A stretch of DNA of 52,594 nt from Pseudomonadota bacterium (GTDB lineage Bacteria; Desulfobacterota; Desulfobulbia; Desulfobulbales; Desulfocapsaceae). A model generated the notes under the pieces. That model was given only the letters and a program-made list of their open reading frames with translations. It ran no database searches and had not been told where the DNA came from. Position numbers and translations under genes: made by a program. Position 1 is the first letter of the stretch. Each line of letters opens with the position of its first letter. Shown one piece after another: positions 26,062-36,175 of the stretch. The stretch spans positions 1 through 52,594 of the forward strand of contig JAHIUA010000029.1 in the NCBI GenBank assembly GCA_018817385.1. The letters are read 5' to 3'.

Positions 26062-28683
26062 TTATCCCAGAATTGTTCTTAAGTTAAGAGACAGATCTTC
26101 TACGTTAAAAGGCTTTTGAATAAAACCATTACAGCCTCGTGCCAGGATTTCGGCAGCTTCTCCATCTATGCTGTAGCCACTTGCGAGCAGCACTTTAACA
26201 TCTGGATTAATTTTCTTTAGCTGGTCATAGGTTTCACCGCCACCCATAGTGGGCATAATCATATCTAAAATTATTATGTCTATCTGACCTGGATTCTTCA
26301 GGTAAACCGTAAGAGCCTCTTTACCATCCTTGGCCGTCAGTACCCGATAGCCCATGAACTTCAACAATTCCCGGCCGACGTCCAGGACAACTTTTTCATC
26401 TTCTACCAGAAGGACAGTCTCGCTTCCTTTGATGATCTGGACACTTTTTTTCACAACTGGCTGGATCTTTTTGTCAGATGTGGACAGGTAAATATTGAAG
26501 GTGGTTCCCTGACCCTCCTTGGATTCAACATCTATATAGGCGCCATGACTCTTTATGATCCCGTAAACAGAAGCCAGTCCCAGACCGGTGCCACGGCCCT
26601 TTACCTTGGTGGTGAAAAATGGATCAAAAATGCGGGTCATAGTCTTTTGGTCCATACCTATGCCTGTATCCGCTATAGTCAGTTGCACATAGTTCCCGGT
26701 CTTTACATTATACGCCTTTTCCATCATGTCCCTGTCGGTAACATTTTTGGTCTTGATGGTCAGGTTCCCACCGCCAGGCATGGCATCTGCGGCATTGACA
26801 AACAGATTTAAGAGCACCTGCTCTATCTGCCCGGGATCTGCTTCTATGGTAGGCACGTCCTCGGTAAGCTCTTGGATAATGGTAATTTCTTTTCTGGTCC
26901 TGCCAAAGGTCTCAGCAGTCTCTTTTACCAGTTTGTTCAGGTCAACTGGCTTGATCTCGTATTTGCCTTTCCTGGCATATCCGAGGAGATGTGCGGTGAG
27001 TCTGGCACCCTTGCGGATTTGTTTTTCAATCGTGTCTAAACGCTCACAATATCCGGCTGTGGACTCCTTATTCATGAGCATTAAAGAGACATTTCCCTGG
27101 ATACCGGTGAGGAGATTGTTAAAGTCGTGGGCAATGCCACCGGCCAGAGTGCCGACGGCCTCCATTTTCTGCGCTTGTTGGAGTTGCGCTTCGAGACGCT
27201 TGCGTTCGGTCACATTACGGATGATGCCTTGGTATCCGAGAATACTTCCATCGTCACCACGCCGGACACTGGCGGTGAGCAGGCAATCCATCACTGCTCC
27301 GTTCTTTTTACAGAATCTTATGGCATAGTCACCGACAGATCCATTTTGCTCTACCTGTTCCTGAAATTGCTTCCTGTCGGCAACTGACAGGTAAATTTTT
27401 TGCGGGTCCAGACCAATCATTTCTTCTCTGCTATAGCCAAAGAGGTTAAGGGCGGCCTGGTTGACATCAGTAAAACCGCTTTCTCTGGCAGTCATGTAAA
27501 TGGCATCTCTGGAATCTTCAAAAAGGGTGCGGTAACTTTTTTCACTTTTAATCAGCGCTTGCTCCACTTCCTTGCGTTCGGTGATCTCTTTGTCACGGGA
27601 GGTCATTGTTTCTTGGAGGTCCGCAGCCATCTTGTTGAAGGCGTGGCCCAGCTCTCCTATCTCATCTTTGAGGCCAAGGGTTACTCGTTGTGACAAATCG
27701 CCCTTGGCTAAGCGGCCAGATGCGATTACCAGGCGGCGAACCGGTTTGGTTATTCCCTTCGCTGTTACTAACGAGATCAGTATGCCCATAAATAAGACGA
27801 TCGATGAGACTGCCAACACTGTATTTTTAAAGGTGGTTGGGGCGCTCATAAATTCTTCGTAGGGCAAGGTCGCTATCATCGCCCAATTCGCTCCCTCAAT
27901 CGGTGTAAATGCAACATAGCCATCAATATCCATAATAGTGGCACGGCCAAAGCCGGATTGCATTGCTGTGATTTGTGCCAGTATCTCTTCTGAATGGGTT
28001 CCCTCGACAACCACCTTTTTGAGAATATTCTTTTTCTCGATATGGGACAGTACATTTCCCTGGTCATCTATGATCATGAGAAAACCTGTTTTGTCGAATT
28101 TGAATTCTCCTATTTCTCTTATCAAATCAGGGATTGGAATTTTCCCTGCGATAATTCCTTCGAATTCACCAAAGTAACTCTTACGACAGAACGCAAATTG
28201 CATACATGCTGCACATGCTGAAACGGCACCAGTCTCTGGAATAGAAAACATGCTGAAGACCTTGTTCGGTTGCCATGTTGCCTCTTCAAAGAGTATGGTT
28301 TTGCTTATGTCAGGAAACGCCTCTAACCTTTCACTCTTAACCAGTGTTACCTCTTCAAATCCATCTTCGTTAATATATGAAAGCACCGGAAAATCTGCCA
28401 TGACGCTGTCAAAATACTGCAGGAGTGCGGGTTCTTCATATTCCAAAGAGTAGGCGAGAATCGCCTCGCCCATGGCAATTTTCTTGAATTGATTTTTCTT
28501 GTCATTTATGTGGGAGATCAGGTGTTCAACGTAATATTTAGTAATAAACGTAAGATTCCTTTCCTGACACCTGGTAAGAGATTTGATCATCAAGAAGTAA
28601 GTGGAACATCCCAAGGCAATAGAAAGAAGAAGAACGAGTCCAATTTGCGAGGTCAGGATCTTTGTGTTGATTGATTTGAACAA
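26062..28683 (-). CDS. Membrane hybrid histidine kinase (sensor-HAMP-PAS-HisKA-HATPase-REC)
   Basis: An 873-residue sensor kinase. TM1 is at about 13-32. A periplasmic sensor domain follows to ~285 and contains a cysteine cluster (SACAACMQFAFC). TM2 is at ~288-308, HAMP at ~310-365 (TKPVRRLVIASGRLAKGDLSQ), and PAS at ~385-495. HisKA has the phospho-His near 519 (GGIAHDFNNLL), then the HATPase boxes (NLFVNAADAMPGGG, DTGIGMD, GRGTGLGLASVYGI), and a receiver with phospho-Asp near 806 (IIILDMIMP). The terminal receiver implies a phosphorelay to another protein. It lies 47 bp downstream of the binding-protein fusion gene, so the two are probably co-transcribed. Confidence 0.92.
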   Translation of the reverse strand: MFKSINTKILTSQIGLVLLLSIALGCSTYFLMIKSLTRCQERNLTFITKYYVEHLISHINDKKNQFKKIAMGEAILAYSLEYEEPALLQYFDSVMADFPVLSYINEDGFEEVTLVKSERLEAFPDISKTILFEEATWQPNKVFSMFSIPETGAVSACAACMQFAFCRKSYFGEFEGIIAGKIPIPDLIREIGEFKFDKTGFLMIIDDQGNVLSHIEKKNILKKVVVEGTHSEEILAQITAMQSGFGRATIMDIDGYVAFTPIEGANWAMIATLPYEEFMSAPTTFKNTVLAVSSIVLFMGILISLVTAKGITKPVRRLVIASGRLAKGDLSQRVTLGLKDEIGELGHAFNKMAADLQETMTSRDKEITERKEVEQALIKSEKSYRTLFEDSRDAIYMTARESGFTDVNQAALNLFGYSREEMIGLDPQKIYLSVADRKQFQEQVEQNGSVGDYAIRFCKKNGAVMDCLLTASVRRGDDGSILGYQGIIRNVTERKRLEAQLQQAQKMEAVGTLAGGIAHDFNNLLTGIQGNVSLMLMNKESTAGYCERLDTIEKQIRKGARLTAHLLGYARKGKYEIKPVDLNKLVKETAETFGRTRKEITIIQELTEDVPTIEADPGQIEQVLLNLFVNAADAMPGGGNLTIKTKNVTDRDMMEKAYNVKTGNYVQLTIADTGIGMDQKTMTRIFDPFFTTKVKGRGTGLGLASVYGIIKSHGAYIDVESKEGQGTTFNIYLSTSDKKIQPVVKKSVQIIKGSETVLLVEDEKVVLDVGRELLKFMGYRVLTAKDGKEALTVYLKNPGQIDIIILDMIMPTMGGGETYDQLKKINPDVKVLLASGYSIDGEAAEILARGCNGFIQKPFNVEDLSLNLRTILG

Positions 28684-28730
28684 GTCAATTTCTCCGAAAC
28701 AAATTTCTAAATAGTTTTTTTCTCGATCAG

Positions 28731-30455
28731 TTACTCGGGGACTGCACCGTACTCAGCAATAAGCCTCTTTCCTTCTGTACTCGAGAGAAAATTGACAAAC
28801 CTTTGCGCCAGTCCTTTAAGTTCTCCCTTGTAGACTATGCCAAAGGGAACCACCAGTTTGTAGCGGCCACTCCTTATATTTTCGGCTGAGGGATAAACAC
28901 CATCTACTGTCAGTATTTTCAAATCCTTGCCAATGGTCATTGGCATAGGGAGAAAGCCGATGGTTTTCTTATGTCTTATTAAGGTCGCAACGGCCTCTGG
29001 AGTGTTGTAGATCACCTTCGCTGTTGGCTCGGTGATATCCTTGAAACCTGGGATGCGTTTATTAAGGACTATCCTGCAGGAATCCCCCACTTCTCTGGTT
29101 ATGGCATATATCTTTTGGTCTTGACCGCCAAGCTGTCCCCAGACATTGATCTTGCCGGAGTAGATGCCGATTATGTCTTCACTCTTCAGGTCTTCAATAC
29201 CGGTCACACTGGGATGGATTACGAAGACAACTGGAGATTTGGCAAAGCATTTGTAGGTCAGCCCCAGTTTTGTTTCATTTTCTTTGAGTGGACGGGCAAC
29301 TCTTGCCAGGTCGATTTTGCCGGCAGCAACTGCTCGTATACCACCGCCTGAGCCAATGCTCTCAGGAACCTCGATTTCACCGCCTCCAAGCCTCTCTTCC
29401 AGGGCCTTGGCTATCTCCGAAAGCAGGTGCTGACTATCTCCTGTGCCACCCACAATTATTTTTTGCCCTGAAAAACCGCGTATGACCTGGCTGGCCTTAG
29501 CTAAAAATGTTGGCGGTATTTGGTATCCGATGGCATCTGCCGCATTGGCATTAATTATGATGCGTTGATGCTCCAAGGTGGTAATGGGAATGTCTTTGGG
29601 ATCTTTGCCGGTGGTTAATATCTCAATGACCGCAGGAACACAGAGTCTGCCCAATGCTTCATAGTCGACCGTAACAGAAATCATGCCTACAGATTCTCCC
29701 TGGGCAAGTACTTCAATTCCTTCCAGACTGCTGGAGACTACGGGTAATTTGGCAGCCTGGGTTATCCTGCCCACGCGTTCCATGTTGTGGTAAACCAGTA
29801 CTTCTATTGGCACCCATAAGGCGTCAATGCCTTGACTGATCAACTTCGAAATCGCATTTTCGATTTGATCGACATTTTCAATGGTTGCTTCCTTAAGTGT
29901 GATTCCTAACTCCTGGGCCTGTTTTCTGGCGTATTCGACCTCTACAACCGGAACAGGATTTTTTGGGTTATAAATAACGCCAAGTGTCTTCAGGTGAGGA
30001 ATGCCTTCTTTGAAAATCTTTAACTTGTGTTTCCCGTCAATCCAATTGCTGCTTCCAGTGACATTTCGCCCCTGGCTTTCCCAGCTATTGGCTATCCCTG
30101 AAGTGACCGGGTCGGTAACTGAAGTAAAGACAATGGGGATGTCTGTTGCTTTCTCCAATGCCCAAAGGGTGGCTTTGGTACCTATGGTACAGATCAAATC
30201 GATCTTTTCATTATTCCAGGTGCGAATAAATGCCTTGGCTTTTTCCTCATTACTGTAGGCCCGTTGGAGATCAAAGGTATGTGGGATGCCGCTCAATTCT
30301 ATTCCAGCCTTGAAACCCCTCAGGGCCGCTTCGTCATGATCGGTCTCATGCCACATCAAGATGCCTATCTTCCATGGTTTTTCGTCGCTGGCATGGACAA
30401 CACCGGCCATCGATAACATCAAAAAACCTATGATAAGCATGAACAGTTTTTTCAT
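28731..30455 (-). CDS. Fusion of ABC-type (TrpX-like) and PstS-like periplasmic binding proteins
   Basis: A 574-residue exported protein with a signal peptide (about 1-22, cleavage after VHA). Residues ~27-330 match the ABC_sub_bind family (PF04392): KIGILMWHETDHDEAALRGF, IDLICTIGTKATLWAL, PIVFTSVTDPV and NVTGSSNWID. Residues ~340-574 match PstS-like binding proteins: IIVGGTGDSQHLL, ESIGSGGGIRAVAAGKID, FVIHPSVTGIEDL and IGIYSGKINVWGQLGG. No permease or ATPase gene is near. Being just upstream of a membrane histidine kinase, it is best read as a soluble ligand sensor; that is inference. The ribosome site is AGAAGGTGATG. Confidence 0.88.
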   Translation of the reverse strand: MKKLFMLIIGFLMLSMAGVVHASDEKPWKIGILMWHETDHDEAALRGFKAGIELSGIPHTFDLQRAYSNEEKAKAFIRTWNNEKIDLICTIGTKATLWALEKATDIPIVFTSVTDPVTSGIANSWESQGRNVTGSSNWIDGKHKLKIFKEGIPHLKTLGVIYNPKNPVPVVEVEYARKQAQELGITLKEATIENVDQIENAISKLISQGIDALWVPIEVLVYHNMERVGRITQAAKLPVVSSSLEGIEVLAQGESVGMISVTVDYEALGRLCVPAVIEILTTGKDPKDIPITTLEHQRIIINANAADAIGYQIPPTFLAKASQVIRGFSGQKIIVGGTGDSQHLLSEIAKALEERLGGGEIEVPESIGSGGGIRAVAAGKIDLARVARPLKENETKLGLTYKCFAKSPVVFVIHPSVTGIEDLKSEDIIGIYSGKINVWGQLGGQDQKIYAITREVGDSCRIVLNKRIPGFKDITEPTAKVIYNTPEAVATLIRHKKTIGFLPMPMTIGKDLKILTVDGVYPSAENIRSGRYKLVVPFGIVYKGELKGLAQRFVNFLSSTEGKRLIAEYGAVPE

Positions 30456-31783
30456 TTTACATCACCTTCTATTTTTACGATGTTCTTTGGCTACTCTTCT
30501 CCATGGGTCCAGGAGGGCTACTTGTGGGGGATGACTGTATGGGGACAAGTGTTCTCAAGGGTGGCGTTGTCTTATGGCTTCGGTCAGTTTTCAGTCGTAA
30601 CGGTTGTCGACCATTGCATGTAGTTAGTATTACCGGTGGAGGACCAGACCGGGTTGAGAATTCCGAGGATAAGTGGGGAAACATACTGTTATTACTCAAG
30701 TGAAAAGAGCTAGTCGCAGCCAGAGTCAGGTGATGAGTAGAAAGCATTTTCCACGAGACCTTGTTGCGTTTTGGGAACATGTTCATCATAGGTGGGCGCT
30801 GAAGCATATGGTACCAGAAAGTTGCTGTATTGGAGGGTGAACTCCTTCGGTGTCGCAGTAAGTTCTGATAGCGGCTGATCTTCACAGGTGATAAAAATTA
30901 TTAGATTTTGTCTCGCTGTGCGTGAGTTCTCCCTGACTATTAGTATAGCATTAGTGAAACGTTGAATGCCAATAAAATTTTACATAAAACTGGGATGTTA
31001 ACCAGGAACTGAATATTATCGGAATTTTAAGTCCAGGGGGGGGGATTGAAGGAGATAAGTGAAAAGAAAAAACCAAAAGAACCTATAATGTGTTAGGCGA
31101 GCTGGCTATCAAGTACCGCCATGTGGTATCTTGGAGCGGGAGAAAAAATGTTTTTCTGGTACTATTTATTTATTCATTCGAGATAGATATAAAAATATTC
31201 TCTTTCTCCGTCATTCTGATAATAAGTATTAACTGGAGAGTCCATGTCGGGGTATCCGATAGAGAGGCTGAGAACATGGAGATGAGTGACTGGAATTGTT
31301 AACTTCACCTGTGTAATCATCTCATTCAGGTCTTATCAGGATGCTAAACAGGGCATGGTTGTCGTAGTGGAGGTTGTCCATTGGTCCCATTATCCTTGTT
31401 GGATATTTTTGCTCGGGTGTCTGTTTATCAGGTGAAGCAAGAGAACGAGATTCTGTTAAGGAAGAGGCGTGTCGACATGGCAAGAGAGGGGGAGAGCCAG
31501 GTTTTGTTTCAGAGCTCAGGTGAGGTTTGTATTCCCAACAGAGAAAAAAGAAACCGAGGGGTTACCTGCGGGAGAGCGAATCATGGCCATATGCAAGGAA
31601 AAGGGAAATTTGGCAGGAACTGGCTGAAAAGGAGCGGGAGAGATAGGATTGTTACCCATTGTAGTGGAACAGGGCACCAATATGCCTAGTATCTTCAGGA
31701 AACTGATAAGCGAAAGTCACTTTTGTTGCTGTTTTTCAGCCAGCGAAACATGTCGGCTTACAGTATGCCAATGAATACTCCTA
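30456..31783. other. Long gene-free stretch
   Basis: About 1.3 kb with no recognisable gene on either strand. A minus-strand frame (30475-30885, rich in Ser, Pro and Thr) has no ribosome site or known motif. A run of nine G occurs near 31036-31044. Several short open frames on the plus strand lack support. Confidence 0.5.
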
Positions 31784-31814
31784 TCAGCTGGTGCGCTTCA
31801 AGCGCACCAGCTGA
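31784..31814. terminator. Strong palindrome between pyk and the gene-free region
   Basis: CAGCTGGTGCGCTT (31785-31798) and AAGCGCACCAGCTG (31800-31813) are exact reverse complements around a single C. It lies 52 bp past the pyk stop, so it may terminate that unit, but there is no T run. Confidence 0.55.
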
Positions 31815-31865
31815 ATTCTTCAGGAACGATTTGTTTTCCATGCCCTTTCCAATCTGACTTCGATT

Positions 31866-33599
31866 TCATTTGGCCAGATAAATCTGACCATGTTGACAGT
31901 TCATGGTGATCATTTGGCCATTTTTTAATTTCTGACCGGCATTTTTGGCTCCAGTGATCACTGGGATGTTTTTTTCCCGACCAACAATGGCAGCATGAGA
32001 GGTGAGCCCATGTTGTTCAGTAATAATTCCAGCTGCCTTGTCCATAGAGTCGAGCATGGAATTATTCGTATCATAGATCACCATAATGTTACCGGCTGTG
32101 AAGGTATCCAGATCCTCAGGTTCGTTAATTACCGTAACCCTGGCTGTAACAGTTTTTTTGCCTATCCCTTGGCCATGGAGATTGACTCCTCCAACATCAT
32201 GAATTTTTAGCATGTTTGTTGACCCAGCTATTTTGTATGGAATTCCGGCAGTGATGACGATGAGATCACCATGTTGCAAAAGATCGCGATCCATAGCGCA
32301 TTGGATGCCATGATCAAAAATTTCGTTAATTGAATCTGTATCATGAACTTTGAGGGGTATTACGCCCCAGATCAATTGCATCTGCCGCCTGGTTGCTGCA
32401 TCTGGACTCATACCAATGATAGGGGGCCTGGGACGATGTCGTGCCACAAGGCGGGCAGTATGGCCGGTCTGGGTTGCGGTAAGGATAGCCTGCGCTTTGA
32501 GGTCATTGGCAATGGCACAGGAGGCATAACAGATGGCGTTGGAAACGGTCTGAGTGGAATAGAGAGCCCCGTTGCTGAGCAGTTTTTCGTACGGCAAGGC
32601 TGTTTCAGAAATTGCAGCACTTTTTACCAGAAAACGAACTGCCTCCAGCGGGTAATGTCCCACAGCAGTTTCACCAGACAGCATAACCGCATCTGTGCCG
32701 TCAAAAATAGCATTGGTCACATCACTGGCCTCAGCCCTGGTGGGCCTGGAATTGGTTATCATTGACTCTAACATCTGCGTCGCAGTGATGACAATTTTTC
32801 CTTGGCGATTGGCCATCTGAATAATTTTTTTCTGATAAAGCGGTACGCTCTCCGGTGGCAGCTCTACTCCCAGATCTCCTCTGGCCACCATCAGACCGTC
32901 TGAAAGATCAAGGATTTCCTCCAGGTTGTCAATAGCCTCCTGATTTTCAATCTTGGAAATGATCTTCTGTCGACCACCTGATTTTTCAACAACACGGCGG
33001 ACTGCCAGGACATCTTCTGCCTTGCGAACGAAGGATACTGCAATAAAATCAACCTCCATTTCGCTGCCGAAACAGATGTCGTCAATATCCTTATCAATCA
33101 ATGGTGGTAAATTGACCTTGACGCCAGGCAGACTGACCCGTTTATGTGCACCGAGACGTCCTCCAACTATGACCTCTGTCTCTATTTCAGCGGCAACATT
33201 CAAAACACGGAGGGTGAGATTACCGTCATCGAGGAGGATCGTGTCACCTATCTTGAGATCATCTGTTATACCCTTATAATTCACCCCAACCCTCTCAGGA
33301 GTTGGGGGGACTGCTTCTGTTGTCAAAAAGAATTTCTGGCCTTGTTGAAGGTCAATGGATTCATTGCCGACCCCAATAGTCCGGATCTCAGGTCCACGAG
33401 TATCAAGAAGAATGGCAGTCTCACTGGCGGCTCGTATTCGGGCCTCTTTGATTGCAGAGATCAGAGTAGCCTGGGATTGATGATCTCCGTGGGAGAGATT
33501 GATACGAAAAACATTCACTCCGGCGAGAATCAAATCATGAATCTGTTCTACACTGCTGCTGGCAGGCCCTAATGTTGCGACGATTTTTGTTTTTATCAT
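31866..33599 (-). CDS. pyk: Pyruvate kinase with C-terminal PEP-utilising (swivelling) domain
   Basis: A 577-residue glycolytic enzyme converting PEP and ADP to pyruvate and ATP. The N-terminal barrel has KIVATLGPASSS, VNVFRINLSHGDH, LDTRGPEIRT, ISKIENQEAIDNL and the active-site block VMVARGDLGVELP; MLSGETAVGHYP follows. The allosteric domain runs to ~475. An extra ~100-residue C-terminal domain contains GLTSHAAIVGREKNIP, the phospho-His swivelling domain of PEP-utilising enzymes, as in Bacillus-type pyruvate kinases. The extra domain gives the length above the usual ~470. Downstream on the same strand of a decayed glycerate kinase gene. Confidence 0.96.
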   Translation of the reverse strand: MIKTKIVATLGPASSSVEQIHDLILAGVNVFRINLSHGDHQSQATLISAIKEARIRAASETAILLDTRGPEIRTIGVGNESIDLQQGQKFFLTTEAVPPTPERVGVNYKGITDDLKIGDTILLDDGNLTLRVLNVAAEIETEVIVGGRLGAHKRVSLPGVKVNLPPLIDKDIDDICFGSEMEVDFIAVSFVRKAEDVLAVRRVVEKSGGRQKIISKIENQEAIDNLEEILDLSDGLMVARGDLGVELPPESVPLYQKKIIQMANRQGKIVITATQMLESMITNSRPTRAEASDVTNAIFDGTDAVMLSGETAVGHYPLEAVRFLVKSAAISETALPYEKLLSNGALYSTQTVSNAICYASCAIANDLKAQAILTATQTGHTARLVARHRPRPPIIGMSPDAATRRQMQLIWGVIPLKVHDTDSINEIFDHGIQCAMDRDLLQHGDLIVITAGIPYKIAGSTNMLKIHDVGGVNLHGQGIGKKTVTARVTVINEPEDLDTFTAGNIMVIYDTNNSMLDSMDKAAGIITEQHGLTSHAAIVGREKNIPVITGAKNAGQKLKNGQMITMNCQHGQIYLAK

Positions 33600-33814
33600 T
33601 GTCTGGTACCCTATTATGGTGGAGAGTTATCAGGGGGTGATATTTTATAGCCTCAACGGACAAAGATATCTGGGTTGAGAATTGAGGCCAGTGGGCTTTT
33701 TCAGGACCAGGAAAGTACCTCTGTCAATCAGTTCGCCAGGATTTCCGGAGCAGAGCCATATATTCAGAGACCGTTTGAAGCGAGAGGTACAGAAGATGGG
33801 ATGGCCAGGGGGTA

Positions 33815-34925
33815 TTATTCGACGAGAATAATCCGTGATTCCATCACATTGGTATCGGTTGGTCCGGTTTTGTAGAGATCACCCAACTTCTAAAAAAAAG
33901 ATATGAATCGTTGTTATCAAGATATTTTTGCGAGTCAAGGCCAGCTGCCTGGGCTCGCGCTAACGTTGTCTCACCAGCCATTGCTCCTGCAGCATCGGTG
34001 GGGCTATCTGAACCATCGGTTCCTGCACTGAACACCACTACATTTTTCATGCCTGATATTTTAAGAGCAGCAGCTAACACAACTTCCTGATTTCGTCCCT
34101 CTTTCCCTGTTCCCCGGATCCGAAATAAATCCTGACCGGTCTTTGGGGGTCCAGGGAAACCACCAGCAACACCTTTCTTGATATGGTTAAGAACGCTTGC
34201 CGGAATTTTATCTTCAAGTGCATATTTTGTAAATAGCCTTTTACAATCGTTGAAGGTCCTTGAATCAGGAATAGAGGGACCGGATGCGATGCTATCAAGA
34301 TCATCGCCAACAACATCGGACAGTATAAGGGGGAGCAGAGTGGTCGGATAGGCAGCTCGCGCCAGCCCCCTCCTTTGATAGCAGAAAGATGTTTTCTAAT
34401 GGCATTGATCTCATGGATAAGAGCTCCACAGGCCATCATGAGCCTGGTTGTTTCCTGCTTGTCTTCGTGGGGAACTTCATCGACTGGTGAGGGGAGCAGG
34501 GCCGATCCGCCTCCAGAGAGGAGACAGATAACCAGGGGCTTTTCATCAGCAGAAGTCGAAAGTGCATGTATAGCGTGTGCATTTTCAAAACCATTTTTAT
34601 CGGCAATCGGATGTCCTGCTTCCTGAATGCTTATTTTTTGTTATGTTTCCAGGTGACCGTATGTGAAAGTGATAATGCCCTCTGTGACTCGTTCTCCTAA
34701 CATTTCTTCAATGGCCTTGGTCATCGAGGCTCCGGCTTTGCCGGCACCGAGAACAAAAATCTTTTCAAAATAATTAAGGTCATAGCTCTAGCCGTCAACT
34801 GTAAATATGTTCTCGGTGAGTCTGCAAAAAATTTTGAGTATCGGGCCGGGAGCGACAGCCTGTAATCCTGCTTGAAATATTGCTACTGCATTCTTATAGT
34901 CAGTTGCAAGTTAGATGTGTCATGT
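33815..34925 (-). pseudogene. Glycerate 2-kinase (MOFRL/GckA type), multiply frameshifted
   Basis: The reading is recovered only by changing frame several times on the minus strand. N-terminal pieces are NAVAIFQAGLQAVAPG, then TVDG interrupted by a TAG near 34788, then FEKIFVLGAGKAGASMTKAI. The middle gives CLLSGGGSALLPSPVDEVP and INAIRKHLSAIKGGG, then a broken TLLPLILSDVVGDDLDSIASGPS. The C-terminal MOFRL part gives AGTDGSDSPTDAAGAM, YLDNNDSY, a shift in a run of T near 33885-33892, and DLYKTGPTDTNVM. The intact enzyme would make 2-phosphoglycerate, feeding PEP and the adjacent pyruvate kinase. Clearly non-functional as sequenced. Confidence 0.85.
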
Positions 34926-34975
34926 CCCATCCCAGACCTTTTCGCCGTATGATGCATGACCCTGTGAACAGATTC

Positions 34976-35806
34976 CTAAGCTATAAATAATGAACTCCCG
35001 GTATGATTATGAAAATAACGTCTATCTGAGGCAGCTAACTGATCCATGGCCACCTTCCCGGTACAATGGGAAACCCCGAGCAGCTTCAAATTTGTTTTCT
35101 GGATATAGTTCATGGAACTCTCGAAACTCTTTTCGGTGGCTTCAACGAGATGGATACCACCTAATACGGCATATATTGGCCGTTTGATCAGCTTAGTGGT
35201 GAAATCAAGCATATTTTTCATGCCAGGGTGTGAACATCCAAGCAAGACAACCAGCCCTTCACTGGTATCGATGACCAGTGAAATCTCATCATTAAATGGA
35301 TCCGCCTGGAATGATCCATTTTTCAAAATCTTGAAACGTGGATTAATGACTTCATCTTCATGAATTCGCGGAAAACAGGTTATGATGTATACATCTGGGA
35401 GGAGTGTTGTGAGATTCTTTTGCACAAATTGGTATGATATCTGCTGGTCAGTCAGGAACTGTTCATCAAAATTATTTCCGATATACTCAGAGGAATTCTT
35501 TTTGCAGCTATATTTCTTATCAAAAAAGTCCTGGCCCAGGATCAGTTTGAATTCTGTTGTGATCGTCAGTAGAGACTGCAGGCCGCCGGAATGATCATAG
35601 TGACCGTGACTCAATACAACATAATCCAGGGATGTTATATCGACTCTGAGTTGGGCAGCATTTTCTATAATTGCTCCTGATTGTCCGGTATCGAATAAGA
35701 ATTTGTGACCATCCTTTTCAATAAAAAATGAAAGTCCATGCTCTGCTTTTAGTGCATGATGCTCCCCAGGACTGTTTTCAATCAGAGTGGTTATTTTTAC
35801 TGACAT
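34976..35806 (-). CDS. MBL-fold metallohydrolase (RFA-P synthase-like family)
   Basis: A 276-residue soluble metallo-beta-lactamase-fold protein. The metal site SHGHYDHSGG (HxHxDH, near residue 66) is intact. Further likely ligands are LLGCSHPGMKN and GVSHCTG. FLFDTGQSG precedes the first motif. The pattern, including GGIHLVEA, fits the group whose archaeal members are annotated as dihydropterin ribofuranosyl-aminobenzene phosphate synthase, but most bacterial members have no known substrate. It is the upstream gene of a minus-strand series with the glycerate kinase relic and pyk. Confidence 0.85.
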   Translation of the reverse strand: MSVKITTLIENSPGEHHALKAEHGLSFFIEKDGHKFLFDTGQSGAIIENAAQLRVDITSLDYVVLSHGHYDHSGGLQSLLTITTEFKLILGQDFFDKKYSCKKNSSEYIGNNFDEQFLTDQQISYQFVQKNLTTLLPDVYIITCFPRIHEDEVINPRFKILKNGSFQADPFNDEISLVIDTSEGLVVLLGCSHPGMKNMLDFTTKLIKRPIYAVLGGIHLVEATEKSFESSMNYIQKTNLKLLGVSHCTGKVAMDQLAASDRRYFHNHTGSSLFIA

Positions 35807-36004
35807 AGTTGTTCCTTGTTGAAAGACTTGAGTTACCTGTTTTCAGCTTTAGTCCTGCTACTATTAGAGGGGGAGATTGGAGAGAACTTCGAAGACATAC
35901 AGATTGAATTATGAACTCACCAAATCGCACCTCTTGTTATCTGCTTAGCAGATATCTACTCATAGCATAAGTAAAAAAAATGTGTGGCCATAAGAGGAGG
36001 GAAA

Positions 36005-36175
36005 TTGTCAACAATAGAAGCTGAAAAATATCTCTGCGTTAAAATATTTTCCACGGAAAACCTTCTGGTAACAGGGGACGCAGATCTTGATCAGTATACC
36101 CCCCGTCCTGATGGTCTGCCTGGTTTCAACCTTTGGGGTCCTTGTGGAATCAGGCAGTTTACTTTTTTAAATTGA
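36005..36175 (+). CDS. Possible 56-residue protein with TTG start
   Basis: Weak candidate inside the 35807-36724 gap. AGGAGG at 35995-36000 lies 4 bases before TTG 36005, and the frame runs 56 codons to TGA (TIEAEKYLCVKIFSTENLLV, later PGFNLWGPCGIRQF). No family is recognised. The rest of the gap is AT-rich and holds no convincing gene; a short TTG frame at 36361-36471 is weaker still. Confidence 0.2.
   Translation: MSTIEAEKYLCVKIFSTENLLVTGDADLDQYTPRPDGLPGFNLWGPCGIRQFTFLN

Noticed and set aside
30475-30885. 136-codon minus-strand frame
   Set aside because: No ribosome site, low-complexity Ser/Pro/Thr composition and no recognised domain.
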